A DNA stretch of 64,000 bases, taken from the NCBI GenBank assembly GCA_028015205.1, contig CM051514.1, positions 49,554,150 to 49,618,149 on the forward strand, written 5' to 3'. Below the pieces are notes generated by a model that had not been told where the DNA came from, did not search any database, and saw only the letters and a list, made by a program, of their open reading frames with translations. This DNA is from Mytilisepta virgata (taxonomy: Eukaryota > Mollusca > Bivalvia > Mytilida > Mytilidae). Below are positions 1-10,832 of this stretch, in pieces. Made by a program: the position numbers and the translations under genes. Position 1 is the stretch's first letter, and each line of letters opens with the position of its first letter.

Positions 1-54
1 TGGCCACGCCCTGCTTCCCCACCGGTAGTACGACTAGAGTCTGATTTCTTACAG

Positions 55-138
55 GAATATGGAATGCCTTCCACTCATGCGATGTCTGCGACAGCCATAC
101 CCTTCATGTTAGCTTATACTATTGTTTCACGTTATGAG
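55..138 (+). CDS. SGPP: Sphingosine-1-phosphate phosphatase, internal exon with PSTH motif
   Basis: This 28-codon exon is bounded by a TTTCTTACAG acceptor and a GAG|GTACGT donor and is phase 0 at both ends. It encodes [10 protein letters not shown] followed by a hydrophobic stretch. The PSTH tetrapeptide is phosphatase motif 2 of the PAP2-like lipid phosphatases, and the [10 protein letters not shown] context is typical of sphingosine-1-phosphate phosphatases. These endoplasmic-reticulum membrane enzymes remove phosphate from sphingosine-1-phosphate. Earlier exons, including motif 1, lie upstream of the window. The assignment is strengthened by the next two exons, which join in frame and continue the same protein. 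SGPP1 versus SGPP2 orthology cannot be decided here. Confidence 0.88.
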
Positions 139-775
139 GTACGTATTATTTCCACCATAGACACAATGATCCTATCTGGAATCTAATGCATATGTCCCTG
201 TCATTCTTTATGTTCTTTCATGTGTCGAATGTTTGAATTGCTATAAGATAACGAGTGTACGAGCTTTGTGTTTATCGTTGATTACAATACAGTTATTTTA
301 AAGGTACTTAAAAACACCTAATAAAAGCGACGTTTTATATGAGGGTCCGGGGGGGGGGGGGGGTGTAACTCCCCATATAAACATATAAACCTATACGGGG
401 GTGAGCGTAAAATGTGGGTGGGTTAAAGCCCTGAGTCAGATATGGAGTCTCAGGATAATACCAGGGCCGATATGGAAAATTTCATGTAATAATCTATAAT
501 TATAATGTTATATCTCGTGTATATTTGTATGTCTCTCAGGTTTACTAGTATATTTAAAAATCCGGGTGTATGTTACAGAATATATTCTAAAACTAGGTCA
601 AATATAAATCATATAAACCTATACATGTATGTAGATAGGTGAGCATGAAATTATATTACTAGTACCCTATTATTATTAGTAAAAAAAGTTCTATTCAATG
701 AATATCATTTTTAGACCTTTACATTTTTAATTGGAATCTTTCTCAGTGTATGCTCAACATATATAGTCCGTTTTA

Positions 776-1260
776 AGTAAAGTCAAGAAATACCAAAGGG
801 ATATTCGAAGGAGGGAAAACAGAAACAACTGACAAACTCCGGAGAACAACAAAGACAAGACCAAAACAATACATGCACTACAATTAAAAATTAAAAACAT
901 ATGAACAACATGGACCCCATTAAAAAACTGGGGGTAAACCCAGGTGCTCCGGTAGAGTAAGCAGTCTCTGCTTCCTGCAGGACACTGCTATGCTGCCCAT
1001 GTCAAATCGGGCATGAGGAAGGGACAACATCAATGGAACAGGTCCATTTTCATTTGGGAAACGGTTTTTTCAAACCTGTCAACCAGGTCATGATTACGTC
1101 CATAAAACGTTAATATGGATGAATCCAACGTAGGAGCAACAAACACCTGTCACAAGCTCTGGAATAACGTATGAGTTTTGAAATATATACTCCATTGGCC
1201 GACGCTTCTGGAATATTCCGCTGCTAAAGTCCTGCAAATGATGAGAAATCTGTGAAGGCT
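776..1260 (-). mobile_element. Penelope-like retroelement, C-terminal RT fragment and 3' end
   Basis: Read on the minus strand, the segment encodes short in-frame pieces of a reverse transcriptase C-terminus: ANGVYISKLIRYSRAC, then after an internal deletion an FYGRNHDLVDR motif and QMKMDLFH with a stop. A roughly 150-bp non-coding tail follows and ends at 776. The same tail and coding motif recur at 13208, 30377, 51130 and 56395. This identifies an abundant interspersed repeat as the truncated 3' end of a retroelement. Assignment to the Penelope-like group rests on the related RT at 59955 and is inference. Confidence 0.7.
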
Positions 1261-1542
1261 GTACAAATTCTGAATTTGAAGCTAGTAAATGTTCAACTGT
1301 GATGTTATTTAAATAATGTTTATGTTCAAGACGTATATTGGATGTTATTACAAGTGCCGCGATTATGGAATTCTACTCCAACCTTCCCTCTAATATCATG
1401 ATATATTTATTTTCGCTTGTTCGTAGGTTATGTACCATCTTATGTTAATTCCTCTCCATTTAGCGGGTGCAAGAGCGTGGCATTTTCGTAATCTGCATGA
1501 AGAGGCATATATATTTAACGTGCTAAGGGTGTTGCTCTCCCA

Positions 1543-1650
1543 TTACACGGGACAGCCATTTTTCGTCCCATCCGATGGACCACTGAGCATCTTTTATCGA
1601 TACCATCCTAGCAAGTGGTGTTGCAAATTTTGTCCCTGGAATTTTTATCC
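1543..1650 (-). repeat. SINE fragment (body without tRNA head)
   Basis: The stretch matches the body of the tRNA-headed SINE at about 36.0-36.26 kb. Shared blocks include ACACGGGACAG, ATCCGATGGAC, CATCTTTTATCGA and GTTGCAAATTTTG. The tRNA-like head is absent here. Confidence 0.55.
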
Positions 1651-2265
1651 TACGAACGGTCACCGAACTAGTGCCCTTTAATTAGCTTCGTATTCCCTTA
1701 TTCGTCCTATTTCAGAGTTAGGAAAGGGATATCCTCCTCTAATTATATGACTTGCAGTTTCAGAGTTCTAAAATTCAAATAGTCATTCCACAGGAAGAAC
1801 AATATGACTTTATTCATGCCTCAGAGGATGCTTGTGGTCGTCTTAACTTGTGATGACATTCCCCCCCCCCCCCCCCCCCATCCAGTTAATTGGGTAGATG
1901 GAACTCGAAAAGGGCTACTCCTTGAACACGGGTTGAATTTTGTTACAAATAAAACATTTCTAACATGCATGAAGGTAATTTATGTCCAGAGTTCATACAC
2001 AATATCCATCTTTGCATATTATAGATAACAGTTTTTTTACAAAATAGTTTGAACTCTTTGAATAATTTTTATCATTTTTTTATATATATAATGCGGATTT
2101 CAATAGTGGCAAGCTGGGTTAAAAATAAAAATGTCATATGCATGCACGATATGATCATTGCTGCAATAGTTTGAGAAGTGCAGGTTAATTATGTATGGCA
2201 AATTTGTGAAATATAATCAACCTGGGTAGTATTGATCCTAAGTTGATATATACTATAGTATAACT

Positions 2266-2340
2266 GTTATATTTCCCATTTTGTAAATTATATAGATATA
2301 CATTTTGAAATTTATAATTTACAAAATGTGGAAATATAAC
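2266..2340. repeat. Short perfect-arm palindrome
   Basis: Arms of 27 and 28 bases (2266-2292 and 2313-2340) are reverse complements apart from one inserted base, around a loop of about 20 bases. It resembles a small hairpin MITE. It lies in the SGPP intron. Confidence 0.65.
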
Positions 2341-2798
2341 GCTACTGATACATGTCAAAGGACAATATCTAGAACGAGATCAAAATAAGTTATAGTCGGT
2401 TAATTGTATACCGCCGTACTTCTTCAGGCCAAAATTTTAAAGTGACATGTCATATGCTAGCAAGTACCTCTTCAACTATTGATGGACTAATAGTCCTAGA
2501 TGGTATCAACACCCTTATTGCGTCGGCTTTTTATTCTTTTTTTTATGTAAGGGTTAGGTATCTGACTTAAAATTTCCTGTTAAAAATTATTATCCTATAG
2601 GTGTATACACTGAAAATTAGAGTAATTCGGGTTACTAGTAAGTGGAATCATATAATTTTTCTTGTATTTGGGCTGAGGTACGTGCTACATTTTGTTGTGT
2701 CAATGAGTTTAAATATTCCTACAACTGCCTGCCACTACAGTTGCATTTTTTGTATTTCCCGATTTCTGAAATATTACATCGAAACTTTTTATTTTCAG

Positions 2799-2888
2799 GT
2801 GTCCCCTGTAATAGTTGTTGGTGTGGCTGTTGCTTGGTGCCTGTTAGTATGCCTCAGTCGCCTTTATCTAGGGGTCCATTCTTTATTA
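2799..2888 (+). CDS. SGPP: Sphingosine-1-phosphate phosphatase, internal exon with SRxYxGxH motif
   Basis: A 30-codon exon, phase 0 at both ends, lies between TATTTTCAG and a GTAAGT donor. It encodes a hydrophobic membrane segment (VSPVIVVGVAVAW) followed by CLSRLYLGVHSLL. SRLYLGVH is the third catalytic motif of the PAP2 phosphatase superfamily; its histidine acts with the PSTH histidine of the previous exon in phosphoryl transfer. The final LL joins directly to DILCG of the next exon and gives the HSLLD sequence expected of the family. No residue of the motif is missing, so the gene looks functional over the visible part. Confidence 0.9.
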
Positions 2889-4250
2889 GTAAGTATTTAG
2901 TAAATATCTCATTTTGTTTCTATATTTTAGGAAACAACCTTTTTTTGTGGTTGAGAATGGGGAGCAAAACGTCTAATAAAATTTTAAAAGGGCACACGGA
3001 AATTGGTAATAGGTGAAAAGAAGGAAACATAAGTAATCTGACGGATACAATCTGGAACCTAATAATACTGGAAAAATGCACACATAAACACACAATAAGT
3101 TATTCAGACTCGTTCTTGCTGTAAAAAATCTACCATATGCAAGATGACTTCTTTGACCCCACAATGAAATGTAAACATTACATGGAATGTTTAATCATTT
3201 AAAATTCAGGGGTTGCACTGCATGTCAAACATTATCTTTTGGCAAGATATTGTTTGAGAATTATTTCAACATATATTAAAGATATATTTCCAACAACAAA
3301 GAGTGGTCATCGAAGAATACATAATTATTAAAAGCCCCATAGACATACATCGTTGATGGTATTAACATAGTTTACCCATATCTTGATAAACAGAACAGAT
3401 GAAAACAAAAGATGATTTGATTAAAAAAGATGAATGATTTACCATATTTCAAATTTACTGAAAATTTGCAAGCAAAATCTCAAATATCCATATTTCGACA
3501 TTTTCACATGATCATTGTATTAAGAAATACCAGACAATATCTTATTACGGTTTGTTGACAGAACAAGTAAATCAGAGATAACCCAGTTAGTTTTATAAAC
3601 AAATACTGCTGATAGGCGAAAAATACGTCTAAACAATGTAGGGAAAAAACGGATATGGAGTGAAGTTACAAAGACAGCACAAAATCACAAGTATATAACC
3701 AAACAAACATCCAGAGATCACAACATAGTTTTCAATGTCATTAAAACACACCAGGCCCCAGAGTAATTCCAGTGGTACAATATCATGTCAGAATATCAAT
3801 AAATAATCTAAAAATTTAGGAGCTCTAAACATCCACATTTAGGTAACATGGCCGTGTTTCAACTCCATAGTAATTAATTGTGAATAAAGAAAATGGAGTA
3901 CTGAACCCTCTATAATTATATGAAATACCACAAAATATATATACTTTTTTCAGTTTGAGATTGTAAAATATCGCTTCCGAAAGAATTTTCATAAACAACT
4001 ATACACTGCCATATACGATGTAATTTGGGATATTTTTGGCATATTTTTTCGTTTGAAGCTTTAAAGGACAGCTAAAACTACTGAATCAAGATTGGTGGTG
4101 CAAATTGATATAATGTCTCTTTTTTTTTTGATGTAACTAAAAAAATAGACCTTCAAGCCTACTATTCAAAAGTGGCCCTTTCGGTACGCAAAACTGGGGA
4201 AAACGGTCATATCAGATAGTATACATACATTGATTTTGTTTTCATCAAGT
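2889..4250 (+). other. SGPP intron, unannotated first half
   Basis: AT-rich intron sequence. I find no exon, no recognisable transposon and no tandem repeat between the GTAAGT donor and the LINE fragment that begins near 4250. Confidence 0.6.
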
Positions 4251-5179
4251 GGTTATTTATATAACTTTAACTTTATTCAATAAATGCACAATTATACCAG
4301 GGTTGATGGCATACATGTCCATAAATCATATACTAAACAAACAAGCAATAATTGGTGTACTATAAACTATACAGTATTAAAGACTGTCTAATGAATGGAG
4401 CTGTAAATTGCATAATTTTATATGAAGAAAGAAGTGTTTCTGTTTTTTTGTTTTTGTTTTTTTTATTAAAGTTTTTAAATTCTGGACATATGTTATCAAT
4501 TTCTGTTTTTAAATTTTGCCGAAGATATTTATATTTAGGACAAATTACATTGTTTGCATATATGGTTTCACGTTTTAATCTTGCGTATCTTCCTATTTCC
4601 ATTTCTAGGAAGTGGTCACTTATTCTCATTTTGCACATTAGTCTCCTGGTCTCAAAATTACTATCCAGAATAAAATTGTCTACAACATAATCGGTCTTAA
4701 GGTGGTACCCAACACTTTCACTAAAATTAATTTGGCTCGTTTAATTTTCATAAAATTTTGACAAAGTATTTACTTTGACCCATTGACAAAAATTTTAAAA
4801 TTTCAAAACATTTGAACCAACCAATTCATCAGAAAAATTACACTGATTGTATAGTAGTTTGACAAACACTAATATTGATCATTGAAAAGCTTAATATTCC
4901 CTTAACAACACAACGTTATTTAAACGTTTAGCTGATTTTACAGAGTTATCTCCCTGTAGTGTTAGGTACCACCTTAATTTGACCGTATATAAATATTTTA
5001 CTGTGTTCTGGGGGCGATTTTAATTTTTTAAAGAATAAATGTTCATAATTATTTTTAAGCATTTGTTTGGTATTTGTACCATATGATACCTTATTTGCAA
5101 TATAATACACTTCCATAACATCATTTACATCTAAATTATTTAGGTGACATGCACACATACAGTTGTACAACACGTACAA
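4250..5179 (-). pseudogene. LINE retrotransposon C-terminal fragment with 3' end
   Basis: On the minus strand two open stretches (5179 down to about 4978, then 4696 down to 4360) form the extreme C-terminus of a non-LTR retrotransposon ORF2. The second carries the pattern MRISDHFLEMEIGRY and a later CPKYKYLRQ block, matching the RT-distal cysteine/histidine region of CR1/L2-type elements. The 3' end near 4260 has AATAAAGTTAAAG on the minus strand, typical of a LINE tail. A MITE at 4697-4977 splits the frame. The element is a 5'-truncated dead copy within the SGPP intron. Confidence 0.6.
4697..4977. mobile_element. TTAA-flanked MITE (piggyBac-like ends)
   Basis: The ends read TTAAGGTGGTACCCAACAC and, inverted, GTGTTAGGTACCACCTTAA, so the terminal inverted repeats differ at a single base over about 18. 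Both copies of TTAA (4697-4700 and 4974-4977) can be read as the target duplication. No coding capacity is present. TTAA target preference suggests mobilisation by a piggyBac-type transposase; this is inference. The element sits inside the LINE fragment, so it inserted later. Confidence 0.78.
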
Positions 5180-5269
5180 TAAAGTTTTTTTTTTCTTGCA
5201 GTTGCTGGCGTTGTACTTGTTTTAGTTTCGTCGTTGCTAACCAATTTTTTTTTAAACTTTATTTTACAG

Positions 5270-5845
5270 GATATTTTGTGTGGAGTTATTTCCTCTTTCA
5301 TTATAATGATTATAACCGTTCCTCATATGAAAGAATTTGACATGTTCCAACAGTCACATCCGTTAGCGCCACTGATTGTTCTTGCTTTTAGTGTGGCGCT
5401 CTCTACCGTTTGTTATCCAAGTGCCAAGGACGGTAACTTACGTAATACAACAAAAGGGGACGCCGTACAGATTGTTGCTGTGTCTGCTGGAGTGACACTC
5501 GGAACCTGGATTAACTATCAATACGGATTTACGGTAGACAAAGGTCAGGTCTACCAGGCTCAGATCGTCTTTCCCACAGTTACCATGGTTATAGAATCTT
5601 TGTTACGATTCGTGATTGGCATTGTTATTCTAGCTACTTTATATTCATTGGTCAGAAATCTATCAATCAAATTCTTTTCATATATATTTAATTTAGAAAA
5701 ACCAAACAAAAAGCATCCTTCTGTAGAAATCGCCTACAAGTTTGTTGCTTATTACGTTTTGGGATTTGGAATTATCTTTCTAGTGCCTTATACACATTTC
5801 CTTCTAGGTCTTGGAAGATCGGCTTATTTTAACGAAGTTCAGTGA
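5270..5845 (+). CDS. SGPP: Sphingosine-1-phosphate phosphatase, terminal exon
   Basis: The terminal exon starts after TTTTACAG and runs 191 codons to TGA at 5843-5845. It opens with DILCG, completing HSLLD of the third motif. It contains five hydrophobic segments: ILCGVISSFIIMIITV, LIVLAFSVALSTVCY, the IVAVSAGVTLGTW region, VIGIVILATLYSL and YVLGFGIIFLVPYTHFLLG. A soluble loop rich in charged residues (AKDGNLRNTTKGD) separates the second and third. This multi-spanning tail fits the 8-10 membrane passes of the family. The three exons visible in the window give 249 codons. The exon has no frameshift or unexpected stop. Confidence 0.92.
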   Translation, partial: DILCGVISSFIIMIITVPHMKEFDMFQQSHPLAPLIVLAFSVALSTVCYPSAKDGNLRNTTKGDAVQIVAVSAGVTLGTWINYQYGFTVDKGQVYQAQIVFPTVTMVIESLLRFVIGIVILATLYSLVRNLSIKFFSYIFNLEKPNKKHPSVEIAYKFVAYYVLGFGIIFLVPYTHFLLGLGRSAYFNEVQ

Positions 5846-5875
5846 TGCTTTCGATCCTTCCACATGATCATCATT

Positions 5876-5881
5876 AATAAA
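5876..5881 (+). promoter_or_regulatory. Candidate polyadenylation signal of SGPP
   Basis: AATAAA lies 30 bases after the SGPP stop codon. It is canonical, but the implied 3' UTR is short, and other AT-rich signals further on could be used instead. Confidence 0.35.
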
Positions 5882-6074
5882 TATGTAATAATGGTAACAC
5901 ATTTTTGAAAGAATTTAATGATAATGTTTGAGTTGATTGACAATTATCAAATCTGATCAAATACAGACAAATAGCATATAATATATGTTGGTGAATTAAT
6001 TCATAATTATCATATTTGATCAAATACAGACAAACACTCCATAATTCATGTATGAATATTCAAGTTATTCATGA

Positions 6075-6216
6075 ATTGACTCTCGTTATCTTAAAGTCTA
6101 TTATCTAAATATTGTGATATCTCAAATTAATTTGTTGGTTTCCATTATATTTATATCTGATATTTCAAAATTTCTTTCATTTCGAAGAACTCGACTTCGA
6201 GATAACAGGAGTCAAT
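6075..6216. mobile_element. Short MITE with 17-bp inverted ends
   Basis: The ends ATTGACTCTCGTTATCT and AGATAACAGGAGTCAAT are reverse complements except for two bases. The 142-bp interior is AT-rich and non-coding. Confidence 0.6.
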
Positions 6217-6904
6217 TGTATTGTAAAGTATGTATCTTTATGCAGCTATCTTACTTTTTATATTTACACCAGATATACATGGTATACCTAAGGACTTTAC
6301 TAGAATTATGCTTAATAATAAGATATTTTTATACTGGATCAGAATGTGTTGAATGCAAACAGAAATGAAAAATGTTATGATATTAATATTTTTTAGCTTT
6401 TGTTTCATTTGAAATATATTTATGCGTCGTTTTATATTTTAGATAATAAACTTTACATTTTTGAACAATTGGCTTTACATTTTTCAGTTTTTGGCCTTGT
6501 ACAACTTCAAGCTGTGCCATCTTAGATTATGATGTTTCTACACTTAGTTACCAGCATGCTGGGGGTGTAGTAGATTAATGTTTCCTTAGTCTTAATTCAA
6601 GATTCAATCTTTTTCGTCATATTACCTGTGCTTGCTTTCAGCTAACTGCGAGAACTTTATAAAACATGGTTGTAAATTGTTTTGATTCTTTGTTTTGTGT
6701 CACTATGGGAGAAGGAAGCACATAGCATCGATTTTTATAGTGTGTTTTGATATTTTTTAGTTTTTCTTGATCATATTAAAAAAGGGGGTTGGGGTTGATA
6801 TTTTGAAATATTCATCAATTCGTAAATCGATAACAAGTGCACATCTTGTGGTTAATTGGTAACAAAGAATTTTACTATTATAAGTGGCCTTATTGTTTTA
6901 TATT

Positions 6905-7005
6905 TTGTTGTTGAAATTTTAAATCCACGATATTAAGAACCTACGAATTTGTCTTTTTGCCCATATCCACGAAAATTGATGTGAACGAAAATAAATGAAT
7001 TCACA
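6905..7005 (+). repeat. Interspersed repeat copy 1
   Basis: The stretch is similar to 17868-17970. Shared blocks include TGAAATT, ATCCACGA and GAATTCACAGTAT in the same order and spacing. It contains no coding potential. Confidence 0.5.
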
Positions 7006-7055
7006 GTATGATCTTGATGATGGGCGAGTGAATTTAGTTACTGAAAAAGGAGAGG

Positions 7056-7417
7056 ATGAAGAAAAAAACATTATTAATATTCCGAAACGAGTTAACGATT
7101 TGTTACGTTTGTGGTAAAGTACTTGAAAAGAAAGCAGCAACGTGTAGTCATTTGAGAACACACAATGAAATGACAAATAGATGTGAGATATGTGGAAAAG
7201 TATTTTCTAGGAAATTTCAATTAAAAGAGAATCTAAATATTCATGAAAAATAAAACCCACTTATGTGTAATCTATGCGGAAAACAATTGGGGCATCAGTC
7301 AAATCTATATCGTCACATGGAAGGCCATCCAAATGACAAGTGCACGAATGTGATGACTGTGGCAAAAGGTTTATAGAAAAAAGGAGTCTGTTGGAACACA
7401 AACTTTTGTACATCTAA
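7056..7417 (+). pseudogene. C2H2 zinc-finger array relic
   Basis: Four C2H2 finger units can be read on the + strand. Finger 1 is intact: C-x2-C-x12-H-x3-H beginning CYVCGKVLEKK. Finger 2 (CEICGKVFSRKF) has its first zinc-binding His replaced by Asn. An in-frame TAA follows, then finger 3 (CNLCGKQLGHQSNLYRH) is intact. A one-base frameshift precedes finger 4 (CDDCGKRFIEKRSLLEH), whose final His is missing. The linkers lack the classical TGEKP. It is intronless. The stop, the frameshift and two lost ligands show that it no longer encodes a working array. It might be a retrocopy or a relic of a transposon-borne zinc-finger gene. Confidence 0.65.
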
Positions 7418-8693
7418 AGAGAAATCAGAGAATACAGTATGCGCAGCTATGTTAAGGCAACATTTTCTATTTTTGATCAGGGGGAGATAACCCCTGCTAA
7501 TAACATGAATATTCATGACCATTGCGTGCTACGTCATGGACGTTAATGCCGGCGTTGTTTCCGTCAGAAAAGATATTTACGTTAAAATTTCGGTTATTTT
7601 TCGTTGAGATTGATGCGAATGATATAACAACGTATATCCTTAGGTTGTACGTCGCAGTGCGTGTCTATATTTGAAGGAAAAGGCTTTGGTGTGGTAAAAC
7701 TTGAGCCGTCCATCATCGTGTGAAGGCGGGGTCTAATTTCCTTATATGGAAATCTTAATCTTTGAGAAGCTTGAAGAGTGGACATTTCACGTGGTTTCAG
7801 CGGGTGAGAAGGAACAGCAATGATGCAGGCATTGTAATTGATCAAACACTGATTATGCTGATCTTAAATATTAAGGTAACGTATATCAGCAACATGACAA
7901 CATTCATAACATGACCCACATGCATTTGTCCACAACACTAAGTGGTGTATCACCTGTTCACTGACTGTCTGTTTTTCATTTTTCATGAACCGTATTTAAA
8001 AAAGAATATTTGTGTGAGAATAGTACAAAATCCAATATCAGAAAATGATAAGTGATAAAATCCAATATCAGAACATGATAAGTCATAAAAATATTTGTTT
8101 TGTTTAAACATAACATTGACCACCCCCCCCCCCCCCCAAAAAAAAAAAAAAAAAAAAAAAAAGAGCCCAAACTCTGGCTAAGTTTTTAGTTGTTAATAAA
8201 ACATATTTTTATTGTAACCAAGTGATTGTAGTTTACTTTGAAAGCCAGATAATGAATAATATATATAAGCATTTTGCCCTGTTCTGATCTGACAATCGGC
8301 CACATGGTAAGGAATGAGGGATTTGTTTTTGTTTTTTTAGGTTTATGTTTAGGTCCATTTCCTCATATTTTTTACATTTGAATTTTTTTTTTAAATCTGC
8401 TCATTCAAATATATAATAAAAAAAATCAAATTGATACTGCCATAGCTCCATATCTTAGAAATCATGCTGTCAATGATACTTAAACAAAACAATTTTGGTC
8501 TTTTAAAGTACAACACAGTTCTGTACCATATATTTGCTCAATTATAAACTTCATTTTTCACTTTTATAACTGGATATTTCCTATTTAGGGCAATATTACA
8601 AAACCTATATTGTTTTTAGGGTGGGACGTGTCTTATTGACACATTTTCTAGTTTTCTTATTTTTTGACATAAAAATGAGTTTTTTTTTATTGT
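7418..8693 (+). other. Intergenic stretch with simple repeats
   Basis: No gene is visible. A 28-base direct repeat (AAAATCCAATATCAGAA block, near 8027 and 8057) is followed by a C15 run (8123-8137) joined directly to an A25 run. Confidence 0.6.
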
Positions 8694-9200
8694 TATAATA
8701 ATAATAATAATAATAATAATCATTTATTTCAGACATAAATAGTCCATAGTTATATACAAATATGATGAAAATTTTAAATATACAAGATGATAGGGTACAT
8801 ATTATATTTTAATTACAAGCTGATGTTATATGGCAAAAAAAAAGATTAAAAAGGACAAGGCAGTTACATTTATGCTTGTAAAAAAGTGGTTCAATATGAG
8901 TAGTAAAATAAAGTGGAATTGATACTTGGAACCCTACATCCAACCTTGAATCCATATCTAACGGCCAATGCAAAAACCAACCAAGAGTATAAATTAAGTA
9001 ATATGACTTTGTTACTTTGTTCTCCCACCTTGCCTTAAAAACATAAAGAATGATGATCACAAAAACTTTTACTTTACTAAAATTCTGACAACAATCATTA
9101 TACCATTCTTGAATTAGTTCTTAAATTGTGCTTAAAAGTATTGTAAAACTTTACACCTACAATACAGGGTCTTGCATAGGGCAACATGAGGAAATAAAAA
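8694..9200 (-). mobile_element. LINE 3' end with (ATT)n tail
   Basis: The (TAA)n run at 8694-8721 is the 3' microsatellite of a minus-strand element, preceded on that strand by GTCTGAAATAAATGATT, which includes AATAAA. The same arrangement ends the large LINE near 52.69 kb. The upstream part is non-coding as far as I can read it, so the 5' boundary is approximate. Confidence 0.45.
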
Positions 9201-9216
9201 TATTATTTATGATGAA

Positions 9217-9561
9217 AACTGCCTCAGTGATCTCCTGGTAGCATGCTTGCCTCCAGTGCGGATGGTCGCGGGTTCGATCCCCGGCCGGGTCAAACCAAAG
9301 ACAATAAAATTGGTATTTGCTGCTTCTCCACCATGCATGTGGCATATAGCCTATAGGAGTAAGAGCAAAGGACTGGTAGTCAGTATAATGTGTCCGAGTG
9401 GGGTGATATGTCTTCCTGCGTGAAGCTAGCACGTTACAAATCCAGCTCAGCGTGTTGGTCTAGTACAAAGCATGGATCATATTCATATCATATTAACATG
9501 TTCTCGTTCTGATATGCACCTGGTTGCCACTGGACGTTAAACAATAATTCATCCATCCATC
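9217..9561 (+). mobile_element. tRNA-derived SINE with target-site duplication
   Basis: The head contains a pol III A-box-like stretch (CTGGTAGCATGCTTGCC, near 9235) and a clear B box (GGTTCGATCC, 9271-9280). A body of about 250 bp ends in GGACGTTAAACAATAATT and a (CATC)n tail. Flanking ATTTATGATGAA (9205-9216) and ATTTATGATAAA (9562-9573) form a 12-bp target duplication with one mismatch. The acceptor stem of a real tRNA cannot be formed, so this is a retroposon rather than a tRNA gene. Confidence 0.78.
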
Positions 9562-9826
9562 ATTTATGATAAACAAAACACAACAATTTAACCTTCATGT
9601 AGTATTTTTATATAAGTTTATTATAAACATCCTTCACTGGGAACTGCATGAAAATAACCATGTGCCTATATGTTCAATCTGATATTTTGAAAAAAGGCGA
9701 AAATTTGAATAGGAATACATTGTACACAAACATTCATTGCAGTTCTAAAATCAAAGAGTCATATAGCATCGACTTATAAAAAAGTACCTCGTTGATATAT
9801 TTCATACATATATTCCCTATTTGCAG

Positions 9827-10024
9827 ATATTGGAGTGGTCTCCCGTATGCATGAGTTATCTTTCCTTACATAATGAGGAAAAAATTTCATTAACCTCTTC
9901 TGAAATATTGAATAGCAGAAAGCCTTCATCAGTCATGAATCACAAATTTTGGAGAATAATGTATCATAAATGTGTATGGAACATATATATTCCTAAGAAA
10001 ACAAATGACTATTTGTTCATTTAA
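9827..10024 (+). other. Candidate terminal exon, unassigned
   Basis: A good acceptor (CCCTATTTGCAG) precedes an open frame of 65 codons to TAA, beginning ILEWSPVCMSYLS. The product is not recognised. The frame is somewhat longer than expected by chance in AT-rich DNA, but no partner exon upstream was found. Confidence 0.22.
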
Positions 10025-10756
10025 TGTGCAAACAACAGTTTTCAGTTTCCTAAATGATGTCAGGAATTGATGGTCTCTGTTAAGCAAGTTGGTAACTGAC
10101 CAGTTTGTTGTATCTTAAACCCCAGTAAAACAATATATATCAAATAAAAGATTTTTTTTCAAGGTTTTCCACTTTGTGACATTTATTTGTGTTAAATTTC
10201 CACTGTGACATAAACGAGATAAAATGCAGTCCCTCCCCTCTTACAAAATCCCAAATACATGTTTTGGTTGATTCTAGACTAATCTAACGGATTTAGGTGC
10301 AGAATTTAAAGGTGTATTATTATAGGTATTTGAAAGGTTGTATAAATCTGTTTTTAAAACATAGCTTCAAGGTAAATTTGCTGGTTTCCAATAGAGTAAT
10401 CTCCCCTTAGTTAATATTAAATTATATGTTTTAAATTCACATTTCTGATCTTTTTATACAGCTAAAATAAAGTTTATGTATAAAGTAAGATAATAAATCA
10501 TAAAAACTCACTGTGCAATGATTAGCAAATTAGGCAATTTGCTTCCAATTTTATTCAAAACTTGTTTGCATCATGTGAAAGATGCCTCCTATAAGAAAGT
10601 GGGAGACAACTCACATCTATCATGTCAGTAGAAAGAACAATAAAAAAAAGTAATTTGACCTAAATTAAGAATTGTTTTGAAAATGTGTTTGTTGTAACAC
10701 AATCTTACACTTATTACCCATTTATTTAACTTGTACTTTGTATTCTTATTTTACAG

Positions 10757-10832
10757 ACTCAAGCTTTGTCATGTGTAACCCTGAACAGGAAAAGGTTTAT
10801 AACCTGAGAAATGTGATACGACAAAATGCAAG
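10757..10832 (+). CDS. Candidate internal exon, unassigned
   Basis: TTTTACAG and AAG|GTAACA bracket 76 bases with only one open frame, encoding SSFVMCNPEQEKVYNLRN and a few more residues. The charged, helical composition looks protein-like. The exon enters in phase 1 and leaves in phase 2. I do not recognise the protein. It does not splice in phase to the candidate exon at 12299, so if both are real another exon lies between or they belong to different models. Confidence 0.35.

Larger units (their letters stand above)
139..2798 (+). other. SGPP intron with inserted repeats
   Basis: This intron of about 2.66 kb separates the PSTH exon from the motif 3 exon. It contains a G15 tract at 349-363, a reverse-oriented Penelope-like fragment (776-1260), a SINE piece (1543-1650), a C19 tract at 1861-1879 and a palindrome (2266-2340). 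I see no coding exon in it. Confidence 0.8.
5846..6904 (+). other. SGPP 3' flank
   Basis: The stretch holds a duplicated block of about 30 bases (around 5943-5971 and 6005-6036, sharing GATCAAATACAGACAAA), then the MITE at 6075-6216. I find no gene in the remainder. Confidence 0.6.

Noticed and set aside
9217..9291. tRNA gene on the + strand
   Set aside because: A and B boxes are present but the acceptor stem does not pair, and a SINE body, tail and target duplication follow.
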